Below are positions 5,973-14,458 of a stretch of 64,000 nucleotides of DNA, in pieces. How positions within the stretch are numbered: position 1 is the first letter of the stretch; each line of letters starts with the position of its first letter. Source of the stretch: Desulforadius tongensis (GTDB lineage Bacteria; Bacillota; Desulfotomaculia; Desulfotomaculales; Desulfohalotomaculaceae). The translations under genes were made by a program, and so were the position numbers. The DNA lies in NCBI RefSeq assembly GCF_016907915.1, contig NZ_JAFBCW010000011.1, forward strand, positions 23,599-87,598. Reading direction: 5' to 3'. The notes beneath the pieces are model-generated. The model was not told the DNA's origin and did no database searches. It was given only the letters and a program-made list of their open reading frames with translations.

Positions 5973-8582
5973 TTATCCCGCTAAGTCAGGCAGCGGCTGC
6001 CCGTAAGCCTTAACGTACAGCTCAGCCAGCTCGCTGATCAAAGGCATGCGCGGGTTGCTGGTGGTGCACTGGTCTTCAAAGGCCCTCTCGGCCAGAACAT
6101 TTACCACCGGGGCAAATTCATTGGGTTTCACTCCGCATTCAGCAATTGTAGCAGGCATGTCCAGCTGCTGCATTAAATCTTTTACAGCATTGACAAGACT
6201 TGTTACCCCTTCGGCGGGGGTGCCGGCGGGTAAACCTAATCTTTTAGCAATCTCCTGGTATTTAATATGTGCCACATAGTGCTCATAATTGGGAAATGAT
6301 GTAAACTTAGTGGGTAAAGATGCGTTATATTCAATCACGTGGGGCAGCATGATAGCGTTGGCCCGGCCGTGAGAGATATGGAACTGCCCGCCTAATTTGT
6401 GGGCCAAACTATGATTAATACCCAGGAAAGCATTGGTAAAGGCCATACCCGCTATTGTTGAAGCATTGTGCATGCGAACGCGTGCTTCTTCATCATCCCC
6501 GTTTCTGTAGGCCTTGGGCAGGTATTTAAATACCAATTCTATTGCTTTCATCGCCAGCCCGTCGGTATAATCCGATGCCATGGCTGACACATAGGCTTCA
6601 ATGGCATGGGTCAGTACATCCATCCCTGTATCAGCGGTTACCTTGGATGGAATTGACATTACAAAATCCGCATCTACTATGGCCACATCAGGAGTTAATT
6701 CATAATCTGCCAACGGGTATTTTATTTCCCGGCCCTGGTCGGTAATTACAGTAAATGCCGTTACTTCAGACCCGGTGCCGCTGGTGGTGGGAATGGCCAC
6801 CATTTTTACCTTGCGTCCCAGCTTAGGATATTTATAAGTACGTTTGCGAATATCTAAAAACTTTAATTTTAAGAACTCAAACTCCACCTCCGGGTGCTCA
6901 TAAAACAGCCACATACCTTTGGCCGCATCTATGGCCGAACCACCGCCCAGGGCTATTATTGTATCCGGCTTAAACCGGCGCATAAATTCAACGCCATCTT
7001 TCACCATCTCCAGCGGTGGGTCCGGTTCCACCCGGTCAAACACTTCTATGGCCACCTGATTGCGCCGTTTGCGCAAATGATAGGCCACTTTATCAACGTA
7101 ACCTAAATCTACCATTATTTTATCTGTTACAATAAGCGCTCTTTCTATGTCAGGCATTTTAGTAAGATATTGTACCGAACCGGGCATAAAATAAATCCGT
7201 TCCGGCACTCTAAACCACTGCATTTTTTCTTTTCGCTTAGCCACTCTTTTTACATTAATCAGGTTTTTCACGCTCACATTGGAGGTAGTGGAATTACGGC
7301 CGTAAGAACCACAACCCAAAGTCAACGACGGTACATTAGTATTATAAAGCTCGCCTATAGCCCCGTGGGTGGTGGGAGAATTTACAATTATCCTGCCCAC
7401 ACGAACGGTATCGGAGAATTCTTGAACAACATCTTTATTTTCCGAATGGATGGCCGCGGAATGCCCCAAACCGCCAAACTCCACCACTTGTACACTTCGT
7501 TCAATGCCCTGTTTATAATCTTCCACCACATAAAAGGCCAGTATGGGGGAAAGTTTTTCCTGGGATAAGGGATAATCGGGCCCCACCCCATCCAGCGGCG
7601 CCACCAGTATCTTTGTACCCTTGGGCACCGTTAAACCGGCCATTTCAGCAATTACCCAGGCCGGCTGACCCACTATTTGCGGGTTAATGTGGCAGCAGTC
7701 TTCGCTGGCAGCTATTTTGGTTAACTGTTCTACCTCCTGGGGATTTAAAAAATAGCAATTATTTGCTTTCAGCAGTTGTATCGTTTGGTCAGCAATTTCC
7801 CGGTCCACTATCAATGCCTGTTCTGAAGCACAAATTAACCCATTGTCAAAGGTTTTGCTCATTATTACATCAGTAACCGCCCGGCTTAGTTTAGCTGATT
7901 TTTCTATGTAACATGGCACATTACCCGGTCCCACCCCCAATGCCGGCTTACCGGCACTGTAAGCAGCACACACCAGTTTAGCACCGCCGGTGGCCAAAAT
8001 TAGCGAAACGCCAAAATGATGCATTAAAGCCTGGGTAGCTTCAATAGAAGGTTCCTCAATCCAGGCGATAAAATTTTCCGGTGCCCCCGCTTTTAACCCG
8101 GCTTCATACATTACCCGTGCAGCTTCGACACTGCACCGCTGTGCACCGGGGTGAAAGCTGAAGATAACTGGGTTCCTGGTTTTAGCACAGATAAGGGCTT
8201 TAAACATGGTTGTGGAAGTGGGATTAGTAACCGGCACCACCGCCGCCACCACACCCACCGGCTCCGCCACTTCATAGTAACCCTCTTCTTCATTTTCATT
8301 TATAACTCCAACCGTCTTCTCATACTTGATGCTGTGGTAAATATATTCTGTGGCAAAAATGTTCTTGGTTATTTTATCTTCATAAACCCCTCTTTTGGTC
8401 TCTTCCACCGCAAGTTTTGCCAGTTTCATATGCTTATCAAGCCCGGCTAAAGCCATGGCTTTAACAATTTTGTCCACCTGCTCTTGATTTAATTTCATAA
8501 ATTCATCTTTAGCAGCAATAGCTCTATTCACCAAACCATCAATGACGGCATTTACCTGCGGGCTGCCCTGCTGCTCGCTCAC
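5973..8582 (-). CDS. adhE: Bifunctional acetaldehyde-CoA / alcohol dehydrogenase
   Basis: The 869-residue protein has the standard two-part layout. The N-terminal CoA-acylating aldehyde dehydrogenase (about 1-440) has its catalytic Cys in GLICASEQ. The C-terminal iron-dependent alcohol dehydrogenase (about 460-869) has GGGSAIDAAKGMW, GMDVLTHAIEAYVSAMASD and HSLAHKLGGQFHISHGRANA, which supply the iron ligands. It interconverts acetyl-CoA and ethanol with two NADH and forms spirosomes in the cytoplasm. The GTG start follows GGAGGTG. It is a single-gene unit. A Rex-type operator might be expected upstream, but I could not find a convincing one. Together with the AOR and Acs genes it gives routes between ethanol, acetaldehyde, acetate and acetyl-CoA. 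Confidence 0.97.
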   Translation of the reverse strand: MSEQQGSPQVNAVIDGLVNRAIAAKDEFMKLNQEQVDKIVKAMALAGLDKHMKLAKLAVEETKRGVYEDKITKNIFATEYIYHSIKYEKTVGVINENEEEGYYEVAEPVGVVAAVVPVTNPTSTTMFKALICAKTRNPVIFSFHPGAQRCSVEAARVMYEAGLKAGAPENFIAWIEEPSIEATQALMHHFGVSLILATGGAKLVCAAYSAGKPALGVGPGNVPCYIEKSAKLSRAVTDVIMSKTFDNGLICASEQALIVDREIADQTIQLLKANNCYFLNPQEVEQLTKIAASEDCCHINPQIVGQPAWVIAEMAGLTVPKGTKILVAPLDGVGPDYPLSQEKLSPILAFYVVEDYKQGIERSVQVVEFGGLGHSAAIHSENKDVVQEFSDTVRVGRIIVNSPTTHGAIGELYNTNVPSLTLGCGSYGRNSTTSNVSVKNLINVKRVAKRKEKMQWFRVPERIYFMPGSVQYLTKMPDIERALIVTDKIMVDLGYVDKVAYHLRKRRNQVAIEVFDRVEPDPPLEMVKDGVEFMRRFKPDTIIALGGGSAIDAAKGMWLFYEHPEVEFEFLKLKFLDIRKRTYKYPKLGRKVKMVAIPTTSGTGSEVTAFTVITDQGREIKYPLADYELTPDVAIVDADFVMSIPSKVTADTGMDVLTHAIEAYVSAMASDYTDGLAMKAIELVFKYLPKAYRNGDDEEARVRMHNASTIAGMAFTNAFLGINHSLAHKLGGQFHISHGRANAIMLPHVIEYNASLPTKFTSFPNYEHYVAHIKYQEIAKRLGLPAGTPAEGVTSLVNAVKDLMQQLDMPATIAECGVKPNEFAPVVNVLAERAFEDQCTTSNPRMPLISELAELYVKAYGQPLPDLAG

Positions 8583-8815
8583 ACAATCACCTCCAAAGGA
8601 CTATTTGACATATATTTTCTACAGATCATTCAACAGCTATGTATGGAAAACAATTTTCCACTTTCTTGCAATAATATTTTTATCAAAACAGTTGTATTTC
8701 ATTGTTAATTAAGATATACTGGTCTTGCCTCTATGAGTAACAGCATACAAACCGCTCTCTCCCATTGGGATGATGAGAAGTGTTTGACGGCTATTATCTC
8801 TGGAGAGTACATTCA

Positions 8816-9106
8816 ATGGGAGAGATTCTGGTGTATTCAGACAAAACGTTAACTTGTAAGGATTGTGGGGAGGATTTTGTATTCAGCGCCGGCGAACAGG
8901 CTTTCTACGCCGAAAAGGGTTTTGAAAACGAACCGGCACGTTGTCCCCAGTGCAGGGCAGCACGTAAACAAAGAAACAGCGGTGGTTTTCGCCGGGAGCG
9001 TGAAATGTACCCTGCAGTTTGTGCACAATGTGGGGCCGAAACCGAAGTTCCTTTCCGCCCCAGCGGCGACCGTCCGGTTTACTGCCGTGACTGCTTCAGA
9101 CGCTAA
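8816..9106 (+). CDS. Double zinc-ribbon protein, 96 aa
   Basis: The ATG at 8816 follows GGAGAG by about 8 nt. Four CxxC knuckles are visible: CKDC and CPQC form the first ribbon with the FxxxEQxFYxxKGFxNxPxRC spacing, and CAQC and CRDC form the second. This is the common small zinc-ribbon family of Firmicutes and Chloroflexi, probably involved in nucleic-acid or protein binding, with no established function. It is divergent from adhE and followed by a terminator. Confidence 0.8.
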   Translation: MGEILVYSDKTLTCKDCGEDFVFSAGEQAFYAEKGFENEPARCPQCRAARKQRNSGGFRREREMYPAVCAQCGAETEVPFRPSGDRPVYCRDCFRR

Positions 9107-9111
9107 AAATT

Positions 9112-9141
9112 AACCAGCACGTTTTTCGTGCCGGTTTTTGC
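9112..9141 (+). terminator. Terminator of the zinc-ribbon gene
   Basis: A stem of about 9 bp with one mismatch around a five-T loop, 6 bp after the stop, is followed by T residues. Confidence 0.65.
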
Positions 9142-9188
9142 TTTAAACTGCTTTTTTAAACATTTACTAAAAAATGTTTACCAAGCAA

Positions 9189-9226
9189 AAAAACTCCAGG
9201 GCTCTAAAGTCCCGGAGTTTTTTTAT
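9189..9226. terminator. Terminator of the five-gene minus-strand operon
   Basis: An imperfect stem (about 10 bp with one bulge) has A-rich and T-rich flanks, located 6 bp beyond the stop of the last operon gene. Confidence 0.7.
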
Positions 9227-9231
9227 TTTGA

Positions 9232-9429
9232 CTACTTTCTCATTTCATTTACCGTTACCTGCATATTAGTGTTATTTAATTTGGTCCACATTACCACTAT
9301 CTGCTGGTATTCTTCTCTTTCGGCAAGCTCATTGGCATACTCATTTGCCGCTTCTTCTGTATCAAAAACAGCCACATCATCAATTTCATTATTCACCAAT
9401 TTAACCACACTGTATACAGATTGGCTCAC
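9232..9429 (-). CDS. Hypothetical protein, 65 aa (fifth gene of unknown operon)
   Basis: The GTG start follows GGGAGGGG, and the upstream gene stops 2 bp before it, so the two are tightly coupled. The protein has an alternating strand/helix pattern (SVVKLVNNEIDDVAVFDTEE, then YQQIVVMWTKL) typical of a small alpha/beta domain. No family is recognised. Confidence 0.65.
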   Translation of the reverse strand: MSQSVYSVVKLVNNEIDDVAVFDTEEAANEYANELAEREEYQQIVVMWTKLNNTNMQVTVNEMRK

Positions 9430-9430
9430 G

Positions 9431-9616
9431 TTATTTCCCCTCCCGGCTTATGTAATCAGCACATTCTTTTAAGTAAGACCTAAGGGATGTAAGAGCCGCC
9501 TCCAATCCATCGGCAAACCCCTGGTTATACTCGCTGTTTTTCATTTCCCTGCTGTAGTGCAGGTACACAGTGGTGTCTTTTTCCCATTTTTTGATTGCTT
9601 CCCATACAGTCATCAT
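9431..9616 (-). CDS. Hypothetical protein, 61 aa (fourth gene of unknown operon)
   Basis: A helical, charged small protein (VWEAIKKWEKDTTVYLHYSR, then FADGLEAALTSLRSYLKECA). It is separated by 11 bp from the regulator-like gene before it. No family or motif is recognised beyond the helices. Confidence 0.65.
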   Translation of the reverse strand: MMTVWEAIKKWEKDTTVYLHYSREMKNSEYNQGFADGLEAALTSLRSYLKECADYISREGK

Positions 9617-9627
9617 TGTCCCTCAAT

Positions 9628-10134
9628 TTACGGTTTTCTTTTGGCTACAACGTGAACTAATCCATCCGGCGCGTCCACTATCTTAACAATGCTGTTTTTA
9701 AAACTCCTGTATTCTTCCACTTCCTTAGTTTGCTCTTGTATATCGTATAAAAGGTTCCTAACTTTGGCATCGTAATCCAAGATAATATCTTTTAATGCTT
9801 GATCCAATTCCTTACCCTCTAAAACCCGCATCAGCTTATCGCCCATTCTTCCCACTTCAACCACCAGCTTACTTGGTGCACCTTCACCAACATAAATATA
9901 AGAGTTGGGCAGCAGCGGGTTTTCATTTTCTTTTTCTATTACTGACCCTTCTGCTTTTAACTGTTCAATTACTTTGCGCACTGTATCTTCGGTTAACCCC
10001 AAAGCATAGGCCATTGTTTCTTTATCCTGCGTGCACTCACCGTTAATAGAATTGTCTCTAATATAAAAGCCGATCCTTTTCAACAAACCTTTGCTGATAG
10101 ATTTTTTTCTTCTTTTAGAATCATCAGTACCCAT
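9628..10134 (-). CDS. Winged-helix DNA-binding protein, 168 aa (third gene of unknown operon)
   Basis: A basic N-terminus (SKRRKKSISKGLLKRIGFYI) is followed by a helix-turn-helix (DKETMAYALGLTEDTVRKVIEQLKAEG, about residues 37-63) resembling GntR/MarR-type winged helices. The C-terminal half is helical and may dimerise. The start ATG follows GGAGGG. It is probably the regulator or DNA-binding component of this operon, but targets are unknown. Confidence 0.7.
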   Translation of the reverse strand: MGTDDSKRRKKSISKGLLKRIGFYIRDNSINGECTQDKETMAYALGLTEDTVRKVIEQLKAEGSVIEKENENPLLPNSYIYVGEGAPSKLVVEVGRMGDKLMRVLEGKELDQALKDIILDYDAKVRNLLYDIQEQTKEVEEYRSFKNSIVKIVDAPDGLVHVVAKRKP

Positions 10135-10154
10135 ACCCTACCCTCCGGCATTAA

Positions 10155-10613
10155 TTATTCAGGCCAGGATGCTCCTTTAGCCTTTTTAAATTCAACATCC
10201 CACAACACGGTAAATTTCAAATTGCCCTGGTCCCAATTATTGGGCATTACCGGTTGATCTACCACCATCACATCAAATTTTCCTTTGGCTTCGGGATCCG
10301 ATAACATTTTACCGGCACCTTTTTTATCAAAAGCAATGGGCAAACGCAGGCCGCTGTGCCAAGTAAGCAGCAGGAAGTACAATTCATTTTCACGGTCGTA
10401 AGCCCATTTCCAAATGTAATCTCCCTGGGTTAAATCTAAGGCTCCGCTCCATTGAGGATTTCCTATAATCATGGTGGTTCGTTTATATTCCTGACCGTTT
10501 TCTTCATAACCCAGATCAGCCCAGGCGCCAAAGTCGGGACTGTAGGCAGAGCCGCCATACTCTTCAATAATTTCTTTAATAGATCTCTGTTTAACGAACG
10601 GTTGTTTTTCCAT
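10155..10613 (-). CDS. Hypothetical protein, 152 aa (second gene of unknown operon)
   Basis: I do not recognise this protein. It is soluble, rich in Trp and Tyr (WADLGY, PQWSGALDL, YIWKWAYDRE, LLLTWHSGLRL, WDQGNLKFTVLWDVEF), and looks like an all-beta or alpha/beta domain. It has no signal peptide. The ATG follows GGGGGAC. It ends 21 bp before the winged-helix gene. Confidence 0.65.
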   Translation of the reverse strand: MEKQPFVKQRSIKEIIEEYGGSAYSPDFGAWADLGYEENGQEYKRTTMIIGNPQWSGALDLTQGDYIWKWAYDRENELYFLLLTWHSGLRLPIAFDKKGAGKMLSDPEAKGKFDVMVVDQPVMPNNWDQGNLKFTVLWDVEFKKAKGASWPE

Positions 10614-10762
10614 AATGTCCCCCTACTTGTTCATTTTTACTGCATTAAAATTATACCCCACAGCTGGATATAGTACCCTCCGCCATCATAGAGCAGTTTA
10701 TTAAGTGTAAATTCTTTAACACTGCTTGTAGAATATCAAATTTGAAAAAGCGCTTCAACACT

Positions 10763-11113
10763 TTAGTTGTCAATTTGTACAGCCTTAACTGTTGTATACT
10801 GTTCCTCCCCGGATCCTTTAACAGATAATGTATCACACTGAACATTCCAAGTAATTTTAACAGCTAATTGTCCGGAATATTTACTAATATCAATTTTAGC
10901 CTGTCTCATCCAATCCTCAGTTACATGAACCAATATCAGTTCGAATTTATTATTGCGAAACAGCTTAAAACGGGATTCTTCCACTATGTTGTAAAACACG
11001 GTAAATTCTTTAACATCCTTATTAAATAGGTCTGCGTCAGCAATGGTAAACTCCACTTCACCTTTCTTATCACTCTTACCCACCAGCAGTTGAGAATAAT
11101 CTGTAGACACCAT
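10763..11113 (-). CDS. Hypothetical protein, 116 aa (first gene of unknown operon)
   Basis: The ATG follows GGGGGTGTA. The protein is beta-rich (GEVEFTIADADLF, FTVFYNIVEESRFKLF, KFELILVHVTEDWM, LAVKITWNVQCDTLSVKG) and has no recognised family. About 150 bp without a gene separate it from the next gene, so a separate promoter there is possible. It shares the Trp/Phe-rich, beta-rich character of the 152-residue protein, which may mean a common fold. Confidence 0.6.
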   Translation of the reverse strand: MVSTDYSQLLVGKSDKKGEVEFTIADADLFNKDVKEFTVFYNIVEESRFKLFRNNKFELILVHVTEDWMRQAKIDISKYSGQLAVKITWNVQCDTLSVKGSGEEQYTTVKAVQIDN

Positions 11114-11224
11114 TACACCCCCACAATTTAGTAAGCCTTAGCCCTCCCTTTATATTTGGACATTATTCATCAATATCCTTTTAAAAACACAATACTTACC
11201 TGCATTAATTGCGCACATTAACTC

Positions 11225-11253
11225 TTGCCTTTTTCAACATTTTATAGCATAAT
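11225..11253 (+). promoter_or_regulatory. Promoter of the ferredoxin gene
   Basis: TTGCCT, a 17-bp spacer, then CATAAT, about 50 bp upstream of the ferredoxin start. Confidence 0.5.
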
Positions 11254-11304
11254 CATAGTTGATGTCTGTTAATTAGTCATTTACTTAAAGGAGGCTGACT
11301 ATTT

Positions 11305-11493
11305 ATGTTCATGGTTTCAATTGATGTGGACAAATGTGAAGGCTGCGGCGCATGTGTAGATCCCTGTCCTGCTACCCTGTTAGAGCTGGTAGACGGTAAA
11401 GCACAGGTAGCCGGTGACGCTGCAGACTGCATGGGCTGTGAAACCTGTGTAGAAGTTTGCCCCACCGGCGCTGCTACAGTTCAAGAAGTTTAA
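11305..11493 (+). CDS. 2[4Fe-4S] ferredoxin, 62 aa
   Basis: Two CxxCxxCxxxCP motifs (CEGCGACVDPCP and CMGCETCVEVCP) give a classic bacterial low-potential two-cluster ferredoxin. The start ATG follows AAAGGAGG. It is transcribed alone, with its own promoter and terminator. Its position just upstream of the hydrogenase operon suggests, but does not show, that it exchanges electrons with H2 or aldehyde enzymes of this region. Confidence 0.92.
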   Translation: MFMVSIDVDKCEGCGACVDPCPATLLELVDGKAQVAGDAADCMGCETCVEVCPTGAATVQEV

Positions 11494-11525
11494 TTAACTA
11501 ATACAGGTTGATCTTTTATTGCCTT

Positions 11526-11557
11526 AAAAGGCTGGGGATTGTATCTCCAGCCTTTTA
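11526..11557 (+). terminator. Terminator of the ferredoxin gene
   Basis: A stem of about 12 bp (AAAAGGCTGG paired with CCAGCCTTTT) with a short loop, 32 bp after the stop. Confidence 0.8.
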
Positions 11558-11760
11558 CCGTTTCATAGGTTGATAATAATTTTACATGTAATATAAACGT
11601 TTTTATGAAATAATATTAAATATATATTAAATATATGTTAAAATTAACTTAAGAGCAATCAATGCTCATTCTGCTGCACAATTAGCTCTTTTATATTTGT
11701 CGAATGCATAAATATATTTTCGAATTAGCTTTATAAAATTTTAAATTAATAGCAGAGCTT

Positions 11761-11789
11761 TTGAAAAGTAAAATTTATTTTAGTTTAAT
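11761..11789 (+). promoter_or_regulatory. Candidate promoter of the hydrogenase operon
   Basis: TTGAAA, a 17-bp spacer and TTTAAT match the sigma-A consensus at 5/6 and 5/6. It implies a leader of roughly 245 nt. Confidence 0.55.
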
Positions 11790-12041
11790 ATTCAGAAAAA
11801 GAGGATTTTTTCATTCGGTTGTCTAATTAGTTGGATGGTAGCCATGTTATGATGGCGGAACAGCGGGTTTAAGTAATCATAATTATACGCGGGAAGGAAT
11901 GTGAAATAAATTTCTTTTTCTGAATAAAAATAAAATTTAAAATTAACTTTTAATTATCAGAATCGGACAAAAATTTGCTGCAAAGCAATAATCATTATAA
12001 TGGCTATGCCATTAAAAATAAAGGCGGAGGTGGAAAATTTT
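11790..12041 (+). other. AT-rich leader before the hydrogenase operon
   Basis: There is no gene here. The stretch from 11560 is strongly AT-rich, with tandem TATTAAATATA-like units near 11610-11640. No known riboswitch is recognised. It may hold regulatory sites for the hydrogenase operon. Confidence 0.4.
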
Positions 12042-13595
12042 ATGGATAAGCAAAAGGCACGCAGTACAGAAATGACCAGGCGCGGCTTTCTCAAAATGTT
12101 CGGAAGCCTTGGCCTGGTTGGTGCCACAGCAACCCTGGCCGGCTGTTCCAAAGAGCCCATGGGTGGCAAGGGTTGGCTGCCGCAGCAGTATCAAGCAGCC
12201 AGTTCTTATCCGTCACAAGTGCGCGGTCGTGTACCCATCGACCCAAACAATCCATCTATCATGCGGGATGACGAAAAGTGCATCCTTTGCGGCCAATGCC
12301 TGGAGGTTTGTGAAAAGGTTCAAACTGTATTTGGCCATTACGAATTACCGGTTAAAGATGAAGTAATATGCGTAAACTGCGGCCAGTGCACTCTATGGTG
12401 CCCCACCGCTGCTATCACCGAAAAGGATGATACAGCCCGGGTACTGGAAGCAATTGAAGACCCAGACACTGTAGTGGTTGTTCAAACCGCACCCGCCACC
12501 AGGGTAGGTCTTGGTGAAGAGTTCGGCCTGCCGGCAGGCTCATGGGTAGAAGGTAAGCAGGTCGCCGCTCTTAAAAAACTGGGTTTTGACTATGTATTTG
12601 ACACCAACTTCAGTGCTGACCTAACCATTATGGAGGAAGGTACCGAATTAATTAACCGGATAACCAAGAAGAGCAAGGCACCTCTACCGCAGTTTACCTC
12701 CTGCAGTCCCGGCTGGGTTAAATTCTGCGAGTATTATTACCCCGATCTGCTGGAACACATGTCTTCCGCCAAGTCACCCCAGCAAATGCTTGGCGCTTTA
12801 ATCAAGACATACTTTGCCAAAGAGAAAAATATCGATCCGAAGAAAATCTTCTCGGTATCAATAATGCCCTGTACAGCTAAAAAGTTTGAGTGTTCCCGCC
12901 CGGAAATGAATGATGCCGGTTTACACCACGGCGATGAAACAATGCGCGATGTGGATGCAGTTCTCACCGTCAGGGAATTAGCCCGGATGATTAAAAACAA
13001 AGGCATTGACCTGAACAAGCTGCCGGAGGAAAAATACGACCAGCTAATGGGCACGGGCTCAGGGGCAGGTTTAATCTTCGGTGCCACGGGCGGTGTTATG
13101 GAAGCTGCCGTTCGTACAGCCTATTTTGTACTCACCAAGCAGGATGTACCGGAAGGCCTGCTCAATCTGAAACCGGTACGGGGATTGGAAGGCGTAAAAG
13201 AAGCTTCCCTGGACATTCCCGGCGTGGGAACACTGAGAATTGCAGTGGCTCATGGCCTGAGCAATGCTCGTAAACTGATGGATGAAGTTCGCCGCGGCGA
13301 ATCTCCTTACCACTTTATTGAGATTATGTGCTGTCCCGGCGGGTGTATCAGCGGCGGCGGGCAGCCGCGTACCGCACTGCCCCCAAGCAACGAAGTGCGT
13401 GAAAAGCGTATTGCCAGCCTTTACGCCAAGGACGCTTCATATAAGCTGCGTTTAAGCCATGAAAACCCGGAAATTCTCGCTCTTTACGAAAAATATTTGG
13501 AACATCCCATCAGCCATTTAGCTCATGAATTACTACATACAGAATATACAAGCCGGGGCGACAAGTTGACAGCCAAAGGTAGTAAATTAGGTTAA
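12042..13595 (+). CDS. hydA: Tat-exported [FeFe] hydrogenase catalytic subunit
   Basis: The start ATG at 12042 follows GGAGGTGG. A twin-arginine signal (TRRGFLKMFG then a hydrophobic stretch ending LAGCS) marks export outside the membrane; the Cys could even be a lipobox. Two ferredoxin-like cluster motifs follow (CILCGQCLEVCEK, CVNCGQCTLWCP). The H-cluster motifs are complete: TSCSPGW, MPCTAKKFE and MCCPGGCISGGG. The C-terminus carries the small-subunit sequence (HPISHLAHELLHTEY), so large and small subunits are fused. With the next two genes it forms a membrane-anchored extracytoplasmic hydrogenase that oxidises or evolves H2 and exchanges electrons with the quinone pool or an unknown acceptor. 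Confidence 0.95.
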   Translation: MDKQKARSTEMTRRGFLKMFGSLGLVGATATLAGCSKEPMGGKGWLPQQYQAASSYPSQVRGRVPIDPNNPSIMRDDEKCILCGQCLEVCEKVQTVFGHYELPVKDEVICVNCGQCTLWCPTAAITEKDDTARVLEAIEDPDTVVVVQTAPATRVGLGEEFGLPAGSWVEGKQVAALKKLGFDYVFDTNFSADLTIMEEGTELINRITKKSKAPLPQFTSCSPGWVKFCEYYYPDLLEHMSSAKSPQQMLGALIKTYFAKEKNIDPKKIFSVSIMPCTAKKFECSRPEMNDAGLHHGDETMRDVDAVLTVRELARMIKNKGIDLNKLPEEKYDQLMGTGSGAGLIFGATGGVMEAAVRTAYFVLTKQDVPEGLLNLKPVRGLEGVKEASLDIPGVGTLRIAVAHGLSNARKLMDEVRRGESPYHFIEIMCCPGGCISGGGQPRTALPPSNEVREKRIASLYAKDASYKLRLSHENPEILALYEKYLEHPISHLAHELLHTEYTSRGDKLTAKGSKLG

Positions 13596-13621
13596 CAAGC
13601 ACCACTGGGAGGTGAAATTAC

Positions 13622-14404
13622 ATGAGTAAAGGTGTACTGGTTGATTTAACTAAGTGCATCGGCTGTGGTAGCTGTACCGTAGCCTGCAAATTATATAACG
13701 ATAATAAATTTGAAAAGGATAGTCCCGCTATCGGCGAAAATCCCAAGTTAACCGATGAAAACTGGACTATCGTTACCGCCAAGAAAACAGAGAAGGACGG
13801 CCAGCCCGTATGGCGTTATGTAAAACAGCAGTGCCTGCACTGTGAGCATCCAGCATGTGCATCCGCCTGCTTTGCCAAGGCATTCCAAAAAACAGAAGAA
13901 GGGCCTGTTATTTACTACCCGCACCTGTGCGTGGGCTGCCGTTACTGCATGCTGGCCTGTCCCTTCGATATTCCCAAGTATCAGTGGGAAAAATCATTCC
14001 CGCTGGTTACTAAGTGTCAAATGTGCTCGGGCAAGGTGGCTAAAGGAGAAGCCCCGGCATGTGTCAGCGTTTGTCCTACCAATGTAATGACATTTGGTGA
14101 GCGTGATGAAATTCTGGCTTTGGCCAAGAAAACCATCGAAAGTGACAGTAAATACGTTAAGCATATTTACGGTGAAAAAGAAGCCGGCGGTACAGACTGG
14201 ATTTATATTTCCGACGTGCCCTTTGAGCAGTTAGGCTTCCGTACCGATGTCACCACAACACCGCTGCCCGAATACAGTCACAGTTTCTTGAAATACACCC
14301 CGTATGTGATAGTTGGCTGGGGTTCATTGTTAACCGGTATGTATCTGTACACCAAGCGGCGTAATAAGATTGCCCAAGAGGAGAAAAAAGACGTACACCT
14401 GTAG
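13622..14404 (+). CDS. Four-cluster Fe-S electron-transfer subunit with C-terminal membrane anchor
   Basis: The 260-residue protein carries the DmsB/HybA-type arrangement of 16 Cys: CIGCGSCTVACK, CLHCEHPACASAC, CVGCRYCMLACP, and CQMCSGKVAKGEAPACVSVCP. One hydrophobic span near the C-terminus (YVIVGWGSLLTGMYLY) with a basic tail anchors it. It should carry electrons between the hydrogenase and the NrfD-type protein. I see no Tat signal of its own, so it may travel outside with HydA by piggy-back. It starts 27 bp after hydA. Confidence 0.92.
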   Translation: MSKGVLVDLTKCIGCGSCTVACKLYNDNKFEKDSPAIGENPKLTDENWTIVTAKKTEKDGQPVWRYVKQQCLHCEHPACASACFAKAFQKTEEGPVIYYPHLCVGCRYCMLACPFDIPKYQWEKSFPLVTKCQMCSGKVAKGEAPACVSVCPTNVMTFGERDEILALAKKTIESDSKYVKHIYGEKEAGGTDWIYISDVPFEQLGFRTDVTTTPLPEYSHSFLKYTPYVIVGWGSLLTGMYLYTKRRNKIAQEEKKDVHL

Positions 14405-14458
14405 TAGCCAACAGTCACAGTTAAATAATAAACCAGTTAATAAAAGGGGGTTATAATT

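Noticed and set aside
7388..7591. Long reverse or opposite-strand frames inside adhE, thrC, amtB and nnr
   Set aside because: They are shadows of genes with complete family motifs, lacking ribosome sites and protein-like composition.
8583..8780. Rex-type operator upstream of adhE
   Set aside because: TTG...CAA-like stretches occur in this AT-rich region, but none matches the inverted repeat well enough to call.
10690..10760. Additional gene or duplication between the first two genes of the unknown operon
   Set aside because: A 15-bp match to the upstream gene (around 11001) exists, but there is no open frame or longer similarity.
11813..11860. TTGTCT/TATGAT as a hydrogenase promoter
   Set aside because: The spacer is 23 bp; the pair at 11761-11789 has a 17-bp spacer.
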